DNA of 62,705 bases from NCBI GenBank assembly GCA_948466335.1, contig CAOKAE010000009.1, positions 1 through 62,705 of the forward strand, written 5' to 3'. Origin of the DNA: an uncultured Coriobacteriia bacterium. Its GTDB lineage: Bacteria > Actinomycetota > Coriobacteriia > Coriobacteriales > QAMH01. Positions within the stretch are counted from its first letter, which is position 1. The number at the start of each line of letters is the position of its first letter. The translations under genes and the position numbers were made by a program. Below, piece after piece: positions 25,020 to 35,458 of this stretch. The notes beneath the pieces are model-generated. The model had not been told where the DNA came from. It did not search any database and saw nothing but the letters and a program-made list of their open reading frames with translations.

Positions 25020-25282
25020 AAGCTACGCGAGCATTTCCGTGAACGCCCAGGATACCCGCTCCGAAATTAGAGTAGGCGCATCAGAACGGGTGAGATTGGT
25101 GTGAAGCGATGGGCGTGGCGTACTTAGTTACGCGAGCCTATCGCTGAGCGTCAAGATTGCTTGCTTTGGGAAAGCGCCGTAGGCGCGTCGGAGCGAGTGC
25201 TATGGGCGTGAAGGGAAATGCGACGCGTACTAAGCTACGCGAGCATTTCCGTGAACGCCCAGAGTGCTCGCTCCGTCGCGCC
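25020..25282. repeat. AGCTACGCGAGC repeat cluster
   Basis: Three copies of a 40-bp motif: at 25020 (AAGCTACGCGAGCATTTCCG...), 25126 (GTTACGCGAGCCTATCGC...) and 25231 (as the first). The last forms the right arm of a 101-bp imperfect palindrome (25182-25282), about 36 of 45 positions paired, whose end touches the stop codon of the response-regulator gene. Its other role may be transcription stop for the glnA operon. A fourth copy lies at about 14297. No gene seen. Confidence 0.7.
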
Positions 25283-25944
25283 TACTCCCACATGTAGCCG
25301 ACGCCACGGACAGTCCTTAGATGCGCGGCGAGGTCGTTGCCAAGCTTGGAACGCACGCGTCGCACGTGCACGTCGACCGTGCGCGAGCCTCCGAAGTAGT
25401 CGAAGCCCCAGACGCGTGACAGCAGGGCATCGCGGGAATACACATGGCCCGAATGGGTCACGAGAAACGCGAGCAGCGCGTACTCGAGATAAGTGAAGTC
25501 GACGGGGCTGCCATCGACGATGACCTGATAGGTCGAGAGGTTGATGACCATGGAGTCAACCGCGATGAAATCGGAATTCGCCGTTTCCTCGCCCGGCCAC
25601 AGAAGATGGCGCATGCGGATGAGCAGCTCGGCATCGGGAGACGTCGACAAGGCAAAGTCCGCACGAACGTGCGCGGGCAGGCGCAGCGTCTTGAGGGCGT
25701 CGGGTTCGACCACGAAGAGCAAGGACGCGTTCTCGGCAAGGCGCAACTTCTGCTCGAGCTCGGCGACGCCCTCATGGTGCATGTCTGCCAACGAGCAGAT
25801 GACAAGGTCGGCCATGGGCAGCATGGATGCGGCAGAAGCCGCGGAGCATAGTTCGAAGTCAGCATCAAGCTCGGCCGTCAGGCGAGCCAGACGCCCGTAG
25901 GTCTGCATGCCCTCCTGTATGTACAGCACGCGCTTGCGATGCAT
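25282..25944 (-). CDS. GlnR-like orphan OmpR-family response regulator
   Basis: A 220-residue regulator with an N-terminal receiver-like domain (1-115) and a C-terminal winged-helix DNA-binding domain (about 125-219, with YLEYALLAFLVTHSGHVYSRDALLSRVWG and SRTVDVHVRRVRSKLG). The receiver is atypical: where the phosphoacceptor Asp should be, it reads LVICSLADMHH. Actinobacterial GlnR is also an orphan OmpR-type regulator of nitrogen genes acting without a kinase. The gene starts 20 bp after glnA (AAGGA before the ATG), so it is very likely its local nitrogen regulator. The symbol glnR is probable but not proven. Confidence 0.8.
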   Translation of the reverse strand: MHRKRVLYIQEGMQTYGRLARLTAELDADFELCSAASAASMLPMADLVICSLADMHHEGVAELEQKLRLAENASLLFVVEPDALKTLRLPAHVRADFALSTSPDAELLIRMRHLLWPGEETANSDFIAVDSMVINLSTYQVIVDGSPVDFTYLEYALLAFLVTHSGHVYSRDALLSRVWGFDYFGGSRTVDVHVRRVRSKLGNDLAAHLRTVRGVGYMWE

Positions 25945-25964
25945 GGTCCAGTCCTTGCCGCCCT

Positions 25965-27344
25965 CTAGAGAATCGGGAAGTAACGGTCGAGCTCCCATTG
26001 CGTGACCTGGGAGCGGTACGAACGCCACTCCTCCTTCTTGTTCTCGACGATGTAACGGTGCATCTCCTCGCCGAGTATCTCGCACATCAAATCGGAATGC
26101 TCGAAGAGCTCGATGGCCTCGTGCAGATCGCCCGGAAGCATATGGTAGCCGGCTGCAAGCGCCTCCGCTTCGCTCATGGTCGACAAATCCTCGGTCAAGG
26201 GTGCCTCGAGTTCGAGTTCGTCCTCGATGCCACGCAGTCCCGCACCCAGGAGCACCGCAAACACGAGATACGGATTACATGCCGGATCGGGGCTGCGATA
26301 CTCGAAGCGCGCGGCGTTTGCCTTGCCGGGCTTGTAGAGCGGAACGCGCACGAGCGCATTGCGGTTGCGATTGGCCCAAGTCACGTATATCGGAGCCTCG
26401 AAACCGGGGATCAGGCGCTTGTACGAGTTCACGTACTGGTTGGTAATGAGCGTCATCTCGGGCGCGTACTTGAGAAGGCCCGCGATATAGTGCTTGGCGG
26501 TCTGCGACAGGCCAAAGCCCAGCGGATCGTCCCCGTCAAAGAAGACGTTCTCGTCATCGCGGAACAGCGAGATGTGTACGTGCATGCCACTGCCGTCTAT
26601 GCCGCGAATCGGCTTGGGCATGAAGCTCGCGTGCACGCCATGCTTGAGCGCGACTTCCTTCACGACCAGACGATAGGTCATGACCGCATCGGCCATGGAG
26701 AGCGCATCGCTGTATCGCAAGTCGATCTCCTGCTGCGACGGCGCCGCCTCATGGTGGGAGTACTCGACGGGAATGCCCATTTGCTCGAGCGTCAGTATCG
26801 TGTCACGCCGCAAGTCCGAGGCGGTGTCATCGGCGGTCAGGTCGAAGAATCCGGCATAGTCGATGGGCTCGGGAGTCGTCGCGTTCTTGAAGTAGAAGTA
26901 CTCGAGCTCCGGCCCGACGTTCATCGTGTAGCCCATGCGCGCGGCCTTGGTGAGCATGCGACGCAACACGTAACGCGGGTCACCGTCGAAGGGCTTGCGC
27001 TCGGGCGTGAGAATATTGCAGAACATGCGGGCCACGCCATCGTCCTTGGGACGCCAGGGCAGCACCTGAAAGGTGCTCGCATCGGGAAAGGCAATCATGT
27101 CGGATTCGGTCGAACGCGCGAATCCCTCGATGGAACTGCCGTCAAACCCCATGCCCTCGTCAAACGCGGTCTCGAGCTCGCTGGGCGTGATGGCAAACGA
27201 CTTCATCTGCCCCAGAACGTCGGTAAACCACATGCGGATGAAATGGATGTGCCGTTCCTGCACCGTCTTGAGGACGTAGTCTCGATTTGCCTCGGCCGCG
27301 GCAGAGCCAATCACGTCAAATCCATCAGTCCGTGCATCCGACAT
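25965..27344 (-). CDS. glnA: Glutamine synthetase type I-alpha
   Basis: GlnA condenses ammonia and glutamate using ATP. With the ATG at 27344 (GAAGGGGC upstream) it has 459 residues. Visible are GFDGSSIEGFARSTESDM, the metal and glutamate sites in VGPELEYFYF and GSGMHVHISLF, NRNRNALVRVP and the C-terminal HEAIELFEHSD. There is no 25-residue insert and no adenylylation tyrosine motif, so it is the alpha subtype controlled by feedback and transcription. It stands between hisI and the GlnR-like gene, all leftward. Confidence 0.96.
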   Translation of the reverse strand: MSDARTDGFDVIGSAAAEANRDYVLKTVQERHIHFIRMWFTDVLGQMKSFAITPSELETAFDEGMGFDGSSIEGFARSTESDMIAFPDASTFQVLPWRPKDDGVARMFCNILTPERKPFDGDPRYVLRRMLTKAARMGYTMNVGPELEYFYFKNATTPEPIDYAGFFDLTADDTASDLRRDTILTLEQMGIPVEYSHHEAAPSQQEIDLRYSDALSMADAVMTYRLVVKEVALKHGVHASFMPKPIRGIDGSGMHVHISLFRDDENVFFDGDDPLGFGLSQTAKHYIAGLLKYAPEMTLITNQYVNSYKRLIPGFEAPIYVTWANRNRNALVRVPLYKPGKANAARFEYRSPDPACNPYLVFAVLLGAGLRGIEDELELEAPLTEDLSTMSEAEALAAGYHMLPGDLHEAIELFEHSDLMCEILGEEMHRYIVENKKEEWRSYRSQVTQWELDRYFPIL

Positions 27345-27425
27345 CGTCGTTTGCCCCTTCCCTCGCAAAATCGCCGGGATTCGCGCCCGAGGGCCCCGGC
27401 AATCGTCCGCATTCCACGCGTCGTC

Positions 27426-27767
27426 CTAGAGGCCATCTGATGACCCGGACAACGGAATCTCTCGATAAAAGCAGCTCGTGGCGCCCGTATGGCAGGCCGG
27501 CCCGGCTGCGTCGACCTTCACGAGAAGCGTATCTCCGTCGCAGTCATAATACAGTTCCCTGACGGCCTGAATGTTTCCACTTGTTAAACCTTTGTTCCAG
27601 AGTTCCTGACGAGAACGCGACCAGAACCATGTGGTGCCCGTCGTGCGGGTGAGCTCGAGGGATTCGGCGTTCATCCAGGCAACCATGAGGACTTCGCCGG
27701 TGTCATACTGCTGCACGACGCACGGAATGAGGCCTCGCTCGTCGAAGGTGAGGTCATCGATGCCCAT
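27426..27767 (-). CDS. hisI: Phosphoribosyl-AMP cyclohydrolase
   Basis: HisI opens the purine ring of PR-AMP, the third step of histidine synthesis. At 113 residues (ATG 27767) it is the single-domain form without the HisE part. [30 protein letters not shown] and the metal-binding [21 protein letters not shown] are all there. It starts 7 bp after the rfbB stop and is apparently translated from the rhamnose operon, far from other his genes. Confidence 0.95.
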   Translation of the reverse strand: MGIDDLTFDERGLIPCVVQQYDTGEVLMVAWMNAESLELTRTTGTTWFWSRSRQELWNKGLTSGNIQAVRELYYDCDGDTLLVKVDAAGPACHTGATSCFYREIPLSGSSDGL

Positions 27768-27774
27768 GGCGTAC

Positions 27775-28794
<1,020 letters not shown>

Positions 28795-28810
28795 CTATCT
28801 TGCTCCTTGC

Positions 28811-29377
28811 CTAATCGCGCTTGAACGCGGGATGCTTCTGGTCTTTGTCGCTCAGGGTAATCTCGCAATCGACCTGCGGCCACTGAATGCCAAAGGCCGG
28901 ATCGTCGTAGCAGTAGCCACCCTCGTCATTGGGATGGTACACGTCGTCGCATTTGTAGCAGAACTCCGCCGTGTCCGAGAGCACGAGAAAGCCATGGGCA
29001 AAGCCGCGCGGCACGAAGAACTGGCGCTTGTTTTCGGCGGAAAGGATGACGCCCTCCCACTGACCGTAGGTGGGGCTTCCCTCGCGCAGATCGACGCACA
29101 CATCGAAGACCTCGCCGCTCACGACGCGCACGAGCTTGCTCTGCGGGTGCTCGATCTGGAAGTGCAGGCCACGCAGCACGCCCTTGGTCGACGAGCTCTG
29201 GTTGTCCTGCACGAATTCGACGTCGATGCCGCCCGCCACGAAATCGGGGCGCTTGTAGGTCTCCATGAAGTAGCCACGGTCGTCGCCATACGCCTTCACG
29301 TCCACAATGATGACACCCTCGATGGAGGTCTGCGTGAATGTGAAATTGCCGCTCGTTATGGTATCTCCTGCCGCCAT
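28811..29377 (-). CDS. rfbC: dTDP-4-dehydrorhamnose 3,5-epimerase
   Basis: RfbC (RmlC) epimerises C3 and C5 of the 4-keto sugar. The start at 29377 (GGAGAG upstream) gives 188 residues, the family size. The cupin fold is marked by DDRGYFMETYKRPDF, the catalytic-His stretch RGLHFQIEHPQSKLVRV, VDLREGSPTYGQW and PRGFAHGFLVLSDTAEFCYKCDD. A gap of 13 bp separates it from rfbD. Confidence 0.96.
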   Translation of the reverse strand: MAAGDTITSGNFTFTQTSIEGVIIVDVKAYGDDRGYFMETYKRPDFVAGGIDVEFVQDNQSSSTKGVLRGLHFQIEHPQSKLVRVVSGEVFDVCVDLREGSPTYGQWEGVILSAENKRQFFVPRGFAHGFLVLSDTAEFCYKCDDVYHPNDEGGYCYDDPAFGIQWPQVDCEITLSDKDQKHPAFKRD

Positions 29378-29390
29378 GTGCGTTTCTCTC

Positions 29391-30296
29391 CTAATCGCCA
29401 AGCTCGGGTAAGCGTTGCATATACGTTGCAAGCGCCTCTTGCCAGGGACGCATCTCGTCACCGATGGTAGCGGCCAGATGCGCGTTCTCCAAGCTCGAAT
29501 AGGCCGGACGATCGGCACTTTGGGGGAAGCGCTCCTTGTATTCCGCAGAGCTCAGGCCCTCCTTCTCACAGTCGATGCCCGCTGCGTCCACGATGGCGCA
29601 GGCAAAGTCGAACCAGCTGCACGTGCCATTGTTCGTGCAGTGATAGGTGCCGTAATTGTCAGTTGCGGCGATCTTGAGAATCTCATAGGCAAGGTCATTG
29701 GCACTCGTCGGGTTTCCCAGCTGGTCATTGACCACGGAAATCTTGCCGTTTTCACGGGCCAGGCGCAGCATCGTCTTCACGAAATTCTTGCCTACGTAGC
29801 CATAGAGCCAGGCCGTGCGCACGATGAAGCTTCTCTCGCAGGTAGCGCTCGTGAGCACCTCGCCTTCCCACTTGGTGCGTCCATAGGCAGAGATGGGGGC
29901 AATGGGATCGCTTTCTTTGCGTGGCACGGGATTGATGCCGGGAAAGACGTAGTCGGTGGACACATGGACGACCTTGCCACCACAGCTTTGCGCCGCACGG
30001 CCCATGTTCTCGGCACCTAGGGCATTGACGCGCAGAGCGGTCGCCTCGTCTTGCTCGCAACCGTCCACATTGGTGATAGCTGCGCAGTTAATCGTAAGGT
30101 CATAGGGGCCATGGGCGGCATACCAGGCCGCCACGGCATCCGCATCGCTGATATCGAGCACCTGGTAATCGATATAGTCGACCTCGGCGCCTTCGTAGAT
30201 AGCGGGAATGGGGCCAATTTCGGCTTCCATGGTCTCGAGACAACGACGAAGCTCGTTTCCAAGCTGGCCATGTTCACCCGTAATCAGAATCTTCAT
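29391..30296 (-). CDS. rfbD: dTDP-4-dehydrorhamnose reductase
   Basis: RfbD (RmlD) carries out the last, NAD(P)H-dependent step to dTDP-L-rhamnose. The 301 residues begin with the nucleotide motif ITGEHGQLGNEL and contain VHVSTDYVFPG, the catalytic YGRTKWEGE and VRTAWLYGYVGKNF. The gene begins 3 bp after the rfbA stop, so the two are tightly coupled. Confidence 0.95.
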   Translation of the reverse strand: MKILITGEHGQLGNELRRCLETMEAEIGPIPAIYEGAEVDYIDYQVLDISDADAVAAWYAAHGPYDLTINCAAITNVDGCEQDEATALRVNALGAENMGRAAQSCGGKVVHVSTDYVFPGINPVPRKESDPIAPISAYGRTKWEGEVLTSATCERSFIVRTAWLYGYVGKNFVKTMLRLARENGKISVVNDQLGNPTSANDLAYEILKIAATDNYGTYHCTNNGTCSWFDFACAIVDAAGIDCEKEGLSSAEYKERFPQSADRPAYSSLENAHLAATIGDEMRPWQEALATYMQRLPELGD

Positions 30297-30299
30297 CGA

Positions 30300-31199
30300 C
30301 TACTTACCGCCCTTTGCATAGAACTTGTTCTCGCTCACGCTCTTGAGATACTTACCATAACTGCTCTTGCCGTACTTGTTGGCAGCCTCGATGAGCTGGT
30401 CGCGGTCAATCCAGCCGTTGCCGTAGGCAATCTCCTCGATGACACTCACCGGGATGCCCTGGGCCTGCTCGACCGTGCGCACGAAGTTCGTCGCCTCGAA
30501 AAGCGATTCCATGGTGCCCGTATCGAGCCAGGCATAGCCCCGGCCAAGCACCTCGACGTTGAGCGAGCCATCGTTGAGGTACATCTCGTTGAGGTCGGTG
30601 ATTTCGAGCTCTCCACGGGCCGAAGGCTCGACCTGCTTGGCAAGCTCGCACACGCGCTCGTCATAGAAGTAGAGGCCCGTGACCGCATAGTTGCTCTTGG
30701 GATGCTCGGGCTTCTCCTCGATGGAGACGGCGTTGTAGTTCTCGTCGAACTCGACCACGCCAAAGCGCTCGGGATCGTCGACGTAATAACCAAAGACCGT
30801 GGACCCCTCCCCGCTTTCGGCACGCCTGACGGCACGCCTGAGCTGGTCACGAAAACCATTGCCATAGAAGATGTTGTCACCCAATACGAGGGCGCAGGGT
30901 TCTCCCGCGCAGAATTCCTCGCCAATGATGAAGGCCTGGACAAGTCCGTCGGGCGAAGGCTGCACCTTGTAGGACAGTTTGATGCCAAGCTGGCTTCCGT
31001 CGCCTAGAAGACGCTCGAAGTTGGGGAGGTCTGCTGGCGTGGAAATGATGAGGATGTCGCGAATGCCCGCCATCATGAGCGTAGCGAGCGGGTAGTAAAT
31101 CATCGGCTTGTCATAGACCGGCAGAAGCTGCTTGCTCGTGACGAGCGTGAGCGGATACAGACGCGTGCCACTGCCGCCCGCCAGGATGATGCCTTTCAT
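30300..31199 (-). CDS. rfbA: Glucose-1-phosphate thymidylyltransferase
   Basis: RfbA (RmlA) joins glucose-1-phosphate and dTTP to dTDP-glucose and commits sugar to the rhamnose pathway. The 299 residues show the signature [36 protein letters not shown] and [10 protein letters not shown]. It heads the leftward operon and lies behind a perfect TATAAT (31241-31246). GGAG precedes the ATG. Confidence 0.97.
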   Translation of the reverse strand: MKGIILAGGSGTRLYPLTLVTSKQLLPVYDKPMIYYPLATLMMAGIRDILIISTPADLPNFERLLGDGSQLGIKLSYKVQPSPDGLVQAFIIGEEFCAGEPCALVLGDNIFYGNGFRDQLRRAVRRAESGEGSTVFGYYVDDPERFGVVEFDENYNAVSIEEKPEHPKSNYAVTGLYFYDERVCELAKQVEPSARGELEITDLNEMYLNDGSLNVEVLGRGYAWLDTGTMESLFEATNFVRTVEQAQGIPVSVIEEIAYGNGWIDRDQLIEAANKYGKSSYGKYLKSVSENKFYAKGGK

Positions 31200-31240
31200 G
31201 TGGTGTACTCCTCTGTCTTGGAGTCGGGACGTGTCGAACC

Positions 31241-31267
31241 ATTATAAGGCTCACGCAGATAATGCAA
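31241..31267 (-). promoter_or_regulatory. Promoter of the rfb operon
   Basis: TTGCAT (31267-31262), 15-nt spacer and TATAAT (31246-31241) on the minus strand, 42 nt before the rfbA ATG. The -10 box is perfect; the spacer is short. Confidence 0.6.
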
Positions 31268-31302
31268 GCGGACGCCCCTCAAATGAGGGACGCCCGGTAC
31301 TT
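31268..31302 (-). terminator. Terminator-like hairpin after the L,D-transpeptidase gene
   Basis: On the minus strand GGGCGTCCCTCATTTGAGGG folds around CCCTCA-TT-TGAGGG, with further GGGCGTCC/GGGCGTCC text nearby. It is followed only by a weak T-rich stretch. Confidence 0.4.
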
Positions 31303-31323
31303 GCGTCTGTGAAAGCCGAAGCT

Positions 31324-33240
31324 CTAGTACAGGTGCACCGTGGATCCGTAGGGAACCGTCTGCATGTACTGGGCAAAGGGCCAGTCAAGACGGATGCAGC
31401 CATGGGAGAGGTGCTGACCCAGCTCGTCGGTGGAACCAAGGACGCTGTGGAAGAAGTAGCCGCCGGTGATGTTGGTGCAGTACAGCGCGTTGGACCAGTC
31501 GGGCAGCACGGGAAGGTGATAGCCCGTGGAGTAGGTACCCGTGATGGTCGGGGACCAGGGAGCACCGCAGACGCAGGGCTCGAACCTGTCAAGGTTCCAG
31601 TTGTCGTTGCCGCCCCTGAAGATGCCCACGCGGCACTTGCCGGTGTCAACGAGGATGAGGAAGTCGGTGGGGCTGCGCATGCCCTGGGCACGCAACATCA
31701 TGTCGCCCTCCTCGGGAGACTCGCTCTCGGTGAGCCATCCATCGTTGTTCGCCTTGTACCAACGGTTGTCGTACACGTACTTGTTGCGCTCGATGTAGCC
31801 CTGATGGGAGTCGCCGTGGTACATGCCGCCGTCGACGTAGATCATGCCGGTCTGCGCACCGGAGTACGGCGAGTTCTCCCACGTCGCCACAAGCCAGTAG
31901 CGCTGGGTACCACCATCGTAGATGTCGGTGACGAGCCAACCCGTACCCGTGGCAAGTGCGCCGTCCTCGAAGCTACCGAGCAGGACAATGCCGTTCCAAT
32001 TGAACTTGCCGCGTAGCACGTAACCCTCGGAGGCAAGACCGTAGTAGTTTGTGCCATCAATCGTGAAGAAGCCAGCGCGCATGGCGTGGTGGTCTGCCAC
32101 GTAGTAGTAGCGCTGCATGCCACCGTCAATGGAATCGGTAACGAACCAGCCGTCCTGGCCATCGGGCTTCGAGAAGAGGCGGCCTTCCTGGTCGGCTACA
32201 TAGACGTAGTCGTTGGACGTGTAGTGCTTGCCGCGCACGATGGCGCCGTCGCCCTTGGCGTAGGCGTAGTAGCCCGTGCCCTCGTCGGGATTAATGAGAC
32301 GCTCCTTGACGATGTTGCCATCCGTGCCAATCCAATAGCGCTCGAGGCTACCCCAGGCGTTCGTGATGAGCCAGCGTGCCTGAACCGCCAGGTTGGGACC
32401 GTTAGTGGCATACCACGCGAGACCCTCGTGGTTCCAACCGACACCCACGAGATGGTCGTTTTCGACCCAGGAAGTCGTGAAGTTGTGCGCGCCGGCAGTG
32501 GCGTTGGGGTTGTACTGGCGCAGGACCGCCGTGTGATCCTCGCTGTCCGAATACCAGCCGATGCCCTCGTCGTTCCATCCCACGCTGATGAGATGAGCGC
32601 GCTCGACATCGCTCGTGGTGTAGTGATGGTCGCCAGCGTTGGGATTGTAGAGACGGTAGACCGGCGTGCCCGTGAGCGGAGCGACCCAGCCGATGCCCTC
32701 CCACTGCCAACCGGCTTCGGCGACGCTCGTCGCCTCATGTAAGCTCATGGTGTAGAAGTGCTCGCCACTGTTGGGGTTGTAGAGGCGGTACATGTTGGTA
32801 TGGGTGTCCTCGTAGCTCGGCTCGGGATCATCCGGCTTGTCCGCGGGGTCATCGGAAGTATCCTGGTCAGTTTTATCTTGGTCATCAGGCTTGTCACCAG
32901 CGGGCTTGTCCGTCGAGGCATCGTCATCCCCGTCCGGCTTGCTCGCATCATCGGGGTCGGTCGCATCGCCCGAATCGTCATCATCCCCCGGTACCGTCTG
33001 TCCCGGCTCCTGCGTGTCCTGATCATCGCCATCGTCGGGATCCGTCGCCGTGGAATCGTCAGGTTGCGTCTCAGAGCCATCCGGATTGTCCGGATTGGTC
33101 ACGTTGATACCGGGATCTGTCGAACCGGCCCCCGTATCCTCGGCTGCATGTGCCGGAGCCGCGGACAGCGCGAGCATGCACGCGAACACGGTCGCGACAA
33201 CGACAATCCATAGCCGTCCGAGAGAACGAACTTTACTCAT
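31324..33240 (-). CDS. Secreted L,D-transpeptidase with DUF5648 and glucan-binding-like repeats
   Basis: A 638-residue exported protein with a signal peptide (1-32, cleavage after AHA) and a very acidic Asp/Pro linker (35-148). The DUF5648 triple repeat follows (150-278: [47 protein letters not shown]). Next are choline/glucan-binding-like repeats (281-495, WLITNAWG.., GWFVTDSIDGGMQRYYY, GWLVTDIYDGGTQRYWL). Last is a YkuD L,D-transpeptidase domain with HGCIRLDW, catalytic Cys near 615. L,D-transpeptidases make 3-3 peptidoglycan cross-links or attach proteins. It is divergent from the GlfT2-like gene and downstream-adjacent to rfbA. Confidence 0.9.
   Translation of the reverse strand: MSKVRSLGRLWIVVVATVFACMLALSAAPAHAAEDTGAGSTDPGINVTNPDNPDGSETQPDDSTATDPDDGDDQDTQEPGQTVPGDDDDSGDATDPDDASKPDGDDDASTDKPAGDKPDDQDKTDQDTSDDPADKPDDPEPSYEDTHTNMYRLYNPNSGEHFYTMSLHEATSVAEAGWQWEGIGWVAPLTGTPVYRLYNPNAGDHHYTTSDVERAHLISVGWNDEGIGWYSDSEDHTAVLRQYNPNATAGAHNFTTSWVENDHLVGVGWNHEGLAWYATNGPNLAVQARWLITNAWGSLERYWIGTDGNIVKERLINPDEGTGYYAYAKGDGAIVRGKHYTSNDYVYVADQEGRLFSKPDGQDGWFVTDSIDGGMQRYYYVADHHAMRAGFFTIDGTNYYGLASEGYVLRGKFNWNGIVLLGSFEDGALATGTGWLVTDIYDGGTQRYWLVATWENSPYSGAQTGMIYVDGGMYHGDSHQGYIERNKYVYDNRWYKANNDGWLTESESPEEGDMMLRAQGMRSPTDFLILVDTGKCRVGIFRGGNDNWNLDRFEPCVCGAPWSPTITGTYSTGYHLPVLPDWSNALYCTNITGGYFFHSVLGSTDELGQHLSHGCIRLDWPFAQYMQTVPYGSTVHLY
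32407..32793 (-). repeat. DUF5648 module of the L,D-transpeptidase gene
   Basis: Three consecutive repeats of about 42 codons encode [24 protein letters not shown] and QYNPNATAGAHNFT-type text, each closed by GW..EGIGWY or a near form. The DNA is close to that in six other genes in the window (47957, 50030, 53812-54204, 55290-55678, 59839, 62321). Confidence 0.85.
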
Positions 33241-33547
33241 GCTTAGATCACTTCCCTACACCTCGTAAAACCACGTCGCGACACTAACATGCATGCGGGT
33301 CCACCTCGGCAACGCTTCTGCCAGCGGTCGTTATATTTTGCGAATGAAAAATCATGTTAAAGACCCCTTCCACCTCGTCATTTGCCTGTTTTGAACCTGT
33401 ATGTCCGACAGCTTTCCGAGTATCTTGCCCAGTAAAATATTCACGTCAGTGGGTAAGATATTTCCATGGTGGAGTTTTGCGGCGAGAGCCGTGGCAATCG
33501 GATAGAATGGCTACAACATATCGAGTGGTCGAACGAAGAGGATCGGC
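33241..33547. other. Divergent intergenic region with inverted repeat
   Basis: This 307-bp gap between the L,D-transpeptidase and GlfT2-like genes is AT-richer than its surroundings. It holds TATCTTGCCCA (33421-33431) and TGGGTAAGATA (33450-33460), an 11-bp inverted pair with one mismatch, and a TAGAAT -10-like box at 33502-33507. No gene or further structure was recognised. Confidence 0.45.
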
Positions 33548-35458
33548 ATGCAGCGACACAAGCTTTCTAACATTCTCCTGGAATCGAGCTGGCAGTTCTT
33601 CAGGGCTCCGGCCATGTACTGCTCGTCCAACGCCCCCGTAATGCGCGAAGACAAGACGGATGATGCCTGGACCCTCAAGGGGCCGGGAACCTTCGACTTC
33701 ACGACCTTCTTCAACGCCTTGTCCGTAAACAAATGGCAGCGCTACAGCATCGCGCGCACCTTCTTCCTACATCTCGAGCTTCGCGGCGATGCCTGCACCT
33801 ACGTCCAGACACGCGCGGACAGCTACACCTGGCAAAGCGAAAGGCTCGAGGACACGTCCCGCGAAATCGCGGCAGGCGATGATTGGCACATCCTCGACAT
33901 TCCCCTCCAGCTCAACGACGACGTCCTCGTGGGATTCATGCTCGAAACCGAAGGGGACGTGCAGATTCGCGGCAGCTACTACTACACGCAAGTCGACGAA
34001 GCGGACATACGTCCCGTCGAGCTTGCCCTGTGCACCACCACCTTCAAGAACGAGGACTACATACTCCCCAACGTCGAGCTCGTCAAAGAGCGCATCATCG
34101 AAGCCGGCGAGCCCGCCTCCGCCCACTTCTCCATGCATGTCGTCGACAACGGCCGCACCTTGGACGCCGCAGACGTCGAATCCGAGCGCATCTTCCTGCA
34201 CCCCAACCCCAACGCCGGTGGTGCGGGTGGCTTTGCCCGCGGCATGATCGAGGCCATGGAGCAGACACCGAAGGCAACCCACGTGCTGCTCATGGACGAT
34301 GACGTGAGCATCTCGCCCGAAAGCATCCTGCGCACCTTCAACCTGCTCTCCATCGTCAACGACGAATACGCCGAGGCGTTTCTGAGCGGGGCCATGATGG
34401 ACATGGACCAGCCCAACCTGCGCTACGAGGACGTCGGGTTCGTCGCTTGCCGTGGCAAGTACTTCCCGGTCAAGGACAAGGCCCGCGTCGACGTGCTCCA
34501 CGACTGCGTCGAAAACGAGGCATACCTGTGGCGCGACCCGCAGGAAGCGGGCTTCGATATCGACCGCATGGGGCAGTCCTACGCGGCCTGGTGGTATTGC
34601 GTCATTCCCATGACGGTCATCGAACGCGAGGGGCTCCCGTTGCCCATCTTCGTGCGTACCGATGACGTCGAATACAGCCTGCGCGTCCGTCCCAAGTTCA
34701 TGACCATGAACGGCATCTGCGTGTGGCATGCACCCTTCCGTCAGCGCTACAGCGCCGCCGTCGAGCGCTACCAAATGCCCCGTAACGTCCTCATCGGGCA
34801 GTTCACCACGGGCATGGCGCCACTTTCCGACTTCATCGGCGATCTGAAGATCTCCTTCGAGCTCGAGCTCAAGAAGTACAACTATACCAACGCCGAGCTC
34901 ATCCTCGATGCCTTCGAGGACTTCCTCAAGGGTCCCGCGTTCATCATGGAACCCGGCGCGGCGGAAAGGAGCTATCTTGCCGCCCTGGGCAAGGCCGAGA
35001 AGCTCCTGCCCCTTGACGAGGTGAAGGAACAGGCCCGTGCCATTGGCGTCAACCTCGACGAGATTCCCGCCATGGACTTCGACCACGAGGACCACGAGGG
35101 CGACGACCACCGGTCCTTTGCCGATCGCTTGCAGGACAACATGACCGTCAACGGCCACCGCATGACCAAGGGCCCGTACTACGAAGAGGGGTCGGTCGCC
35201 ATCATCGGCGCCGCCGGCTGGCTCTACCCCGTCGACAAGCTCCGCAAGAAGGAGTACATCATCGCCATCGACGCCCCCAACAAAAAGGGCATCATCCGCA
35301 CCATGGACAAGGCGCGCTTCAAGCAGGTCTGGGACCGCTACCATCGCGACATGGTCGAGTTCCGCGCGAACAAGGACCGCCTGCGCGGCGAATACGAGGC
35401 GGCTCGCGCGACGATGACGTCGCTACCGTTCTGGAAGCATTACCTGGGAATCGACTAG
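33548..35458 (+). CDS. GlfT2-like galactofuranosyltransferase (GT2)
   Basis: A 636-residue cytoplasmic-face glycosyltransferase. An N-terminal beta-rich domain (1-160) is followed by a GT2 core opening with CTTTFKNEDYILPNVELV. The metal-binding LLMDDDVSISPESI (near residue 256), FVRTDDVEYSLR and VWHAPFRQRYSAAVERYQMPRNVLI match the pattern of mycobacterial GlfT2, which builds the galactofuran chain. Whether UDP-Galf is the donor here is inference, as no UDP-galactopyranose mutase gene is visible. AGAGGA precedes the ATG. Its stop shares CTAG with the convergent GT gene. Confidence 0.8.
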   Translation: MQRHKLSNILLESSWQFFRAPAMYCSSNAPVMREDKTDDAWTLKGPGTFDFTTFFNALSVNKWQRYSIARTFFLHLELRGDACTYVQTRADSYTWQSERLEDTSREIAAGDDWHILDIPLQLNDDVLVGFMLETEGDVQIRGSYYYTQVDEADIRPVELALCTTTFKNEDYILPNVELVKERIIEAGEPASAHFSMHVVDNGRTLDAADVESERIFLHPNPNAGGAGGFARGMIEAMEQTPKATHVLLMDDDVSISPESILRTFNLLSIVNDEYAEAFLSGAMMDMDQPNLRYEDVGFVACRGKYFPVKDKARVDVLHDCVENEAYLWRDPQEAGFDIDRMGQSYAAWWYCVIPMTVIEREGLPLPIFVRTDDVEYSLRVRPKFMTMNGICVWHAPFRQRYSAAVERYQMPRNVLIGQFTTGMAPLSDFIGDLKISFELELKKYNYTNAELILDAFEDFLKGPAFIMEPGAAERSYLAALGKAEKLLPLDEVKEQARAIGVNLDEIPAMDFDHEDHEGDDHRSFADRLQDNMTVNGHRMTKGPYYEEGSVAIIGAAGWLYPVDKLRKKEYIIAIDAPNKKGIIRTMDKARFKQVWDRYHRDMVEFRANKDRLRGEYEAARATMTSLPFWKHYLGID

